A model generated the notes under the pieces. The model saw only the letters and a program-made list of their open reading frames with translations, made no database searches and was not told the origin of the DNA. DNA of 64,000 bases from Pardosa pseudoannulata (Eukaryota; Arthropoda; Arachnida; Araneae; Lycosidae), in assembly GCA_032207245.1 (NCBI GenBank), contig CM063504.1, forward strand, positions 86,213,210 through 86,277,209, written 5' to 3'. How positions within the stretch are numbered: the first letter of the stretch is position 1; the number at the start of each line of letters is the position of its first letter. This document shows, piece after piece, positions 62,890-64,000 of the stretch. The translations under genes and the position numbers were made by a program.

Positions 62890-62941
62890 AAAAGAAAAAT
62901 TGCTTCAAGAAAATATCAAAGCTCTACAAACTAATTTGTAA
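62890..62941 (+). CDS. candidate brp alternative exon or end exon (KKEKLLQENIKALQTNL)
   Basis: After the acceptor cttctttag at 62881..62889, the first base completes the split lysine codon of exon M. Sixteen codons follow (K, then KEKLLQENIKALQTNL) to a TAA at 62939..62941. The phase fits exactly and the peptide continues a coiled-coil pattern. A gtaatt donor at 62938 would instead make it a 48-nt cassette exon, phase 2 to 2, without the stop. I do not recognise the peptide from other ELKS proteins, whose usual continuation QEALxAAISEKDA is not visible in the window. Confidence 0.4.
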
Positions 62942-63297
62942 TTGTCCTAATTTTTAACTTAGAAAGGAACACTATGCTTTAATTGGTTAAAAAAACTTGT
63001 TCCTCAATTGTAATTTTTTGTTTCCCTTAGATTGTGTGTGAACTGTATGCTTAATTTATGCATCGAATTCTGCCTTTAAATGTTTAAATAGCTTTGTTTT
63101 ACTATTTTAGTCAATAACACAAAAGTACTGCTATTCAATAAGTGTTTAGAAATCTTTTTGTGCTATTGACTTATTATAACCTTGTAGCATACTATATTTA
63201 TTGCACTACAAGAGTAGTCATCTTGTTAGATTCTAAGAAATTGCTTCATGCTTTTTTAAATAATCAAAATAGTTCCTAAAGAATTTTAGAATTTAGG

Positions 63298-63751
63298 CCT
63301 CTGCTTAAGACATTGGCACACATAATTTCTTTTCAGTGGATTCTGCTCATTGGGGAATTGGGCAGTGAAAAGTCTGGCTAATAAGGGAGTCTTGATAGAT
63401 CAACTCATGAACCACTCTCTTTCATTTCATACAAACTAATCTAAAGAGGTGGATTCATTAGACTGTGTTTTGTTGTGTGACTCTAACCATCCAATAACTT
63501 TTGAACGTTTAAATAATTGTGTTGTACCTCTGCTTAAGACATTGACACACATAATTTCTTTTTAGTGGATTCTGCCCATTGTGGAATTGGGCAGTGAAAA
63601 GTCCGGCTAATAAGGGAGTCTTGGTAGATCAACTCATGAACCACTCTCTTTCATTTCATACAACTAATCTAAAGAGGTGGATTCATTAGACTGTGTTTTG
63701 TGTGACTCTAACCATCCAATAACTTTTGAACATTTAAATAATTGTGTTGTA
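63298..63751. repeat. 229-bp tandem duplication downstream of the last exon
   Basis: Copies 63298..63526 and 63527..63751 both begin cctctgcttaagacatt. They share gggcagtgaaaagt, ggctaataagggagtctt and gaaccactctctttcat, with a handful of differences including two small deletions in copy 2. Both copies carry a pyrimidine-rich acceptor-like aatttctttt(c/t)ag, but the frame after it closes within about a dozen codons. Confidence 0.9.
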
Positions 63752-64000
63752 CTTTCTCAGTATGAGGGCATTGTTAAAAAGTATTAGAGAGCTTGTAAAC
63801 TAATGAATTAGGTGCTAATTGTTTGGCATTTGTAAAATAAATATATATATTGCACTTATTTTTAACATCCATATACAATTTCATATGCAGTTCAACTTAT
63901 GAATTTTAAAGTTGGTATTTATTTTCTTATATTTTATTATAGATATTTAATATTACCATAGTTAAAAGTAAGAAAAATATACACTTTTAAAAACACTGCA

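Overview
The window is AT-rich animal DNA carrying one large split gene on the + strand. From 23648 to at least 62216 I can assemble thirteen exons, all with GT-AG borders and compatible phases, that encode 2,919 codons plus 2 nt of a Bruchpilot/ELKS (ERC/CAST) active-zone scaffold protein. The first exons in view match the ELKS core, a single 7,029-nt exon (46376..53404) encodes a huge coiled coil of Bruchpilot type, and the last exons return to ELKS-like sequence. The start codon, 5' exons and the normal C-terminus lie outside the window or could not be found. The Bruchpilot architecture, long introns, tRNA-derived SINEs and Tc1/hAT elements suggest an arthropod. A chelicerate such as a spider is my guess, and the window does not prove it.

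Layout. 1..23647 contains no brp exon I can recognise and is most likely one or more 5' introns. It is a mosaic of tRNA-derived SINEs with perfect target-site duplications, hAT-like miniature elements with 8-bp target duplications, LINE-like 3' tails, long (TA)n tracts, short tandem duplications, a 170-bp tandem array, and a threefold duplication of about 700 bp (21430..23515) that ends 132 bp before the first exon. 23801..36696 is a 12.9-kb intron with a palindromic MITE pair, a 107-bp five-copy satellite, a second SINE family, a dead Tc1-type transposon (two in-frame stops) set in (TA)n DNA, and a 1.14-kb hAT-like element. 36697..62216 carries twelve exons with short, repeat-poor introns. 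The tail (62217..64000) holds a candidate alternative end exon and a 229-bp tandem duplication.

Main points of interest. (1) The giant exon contains a regular 66/67-residue repeat in two blocks plus a block of four 21-residue repeats. The coiled coil is far longer than I recall for Drosophila BRP. (2) A strong phase-0 splice donor (CAG|GTGAGA) lies 279 nt into the giant exon, exactly where the ELKS-conserved part ends. Its use would splice out 6.75 kb of coding sequence and give a short ELKS-type protein. One exon could therefore choose between a short ELKS scaffold and a giant BRP filament. (3) A phase-matched 48-nt candidate exon or short terminal exon follows the last certain exon. No prokaryotic features, CRISPR arrays, rRNA or functional tRNA genes were seen.
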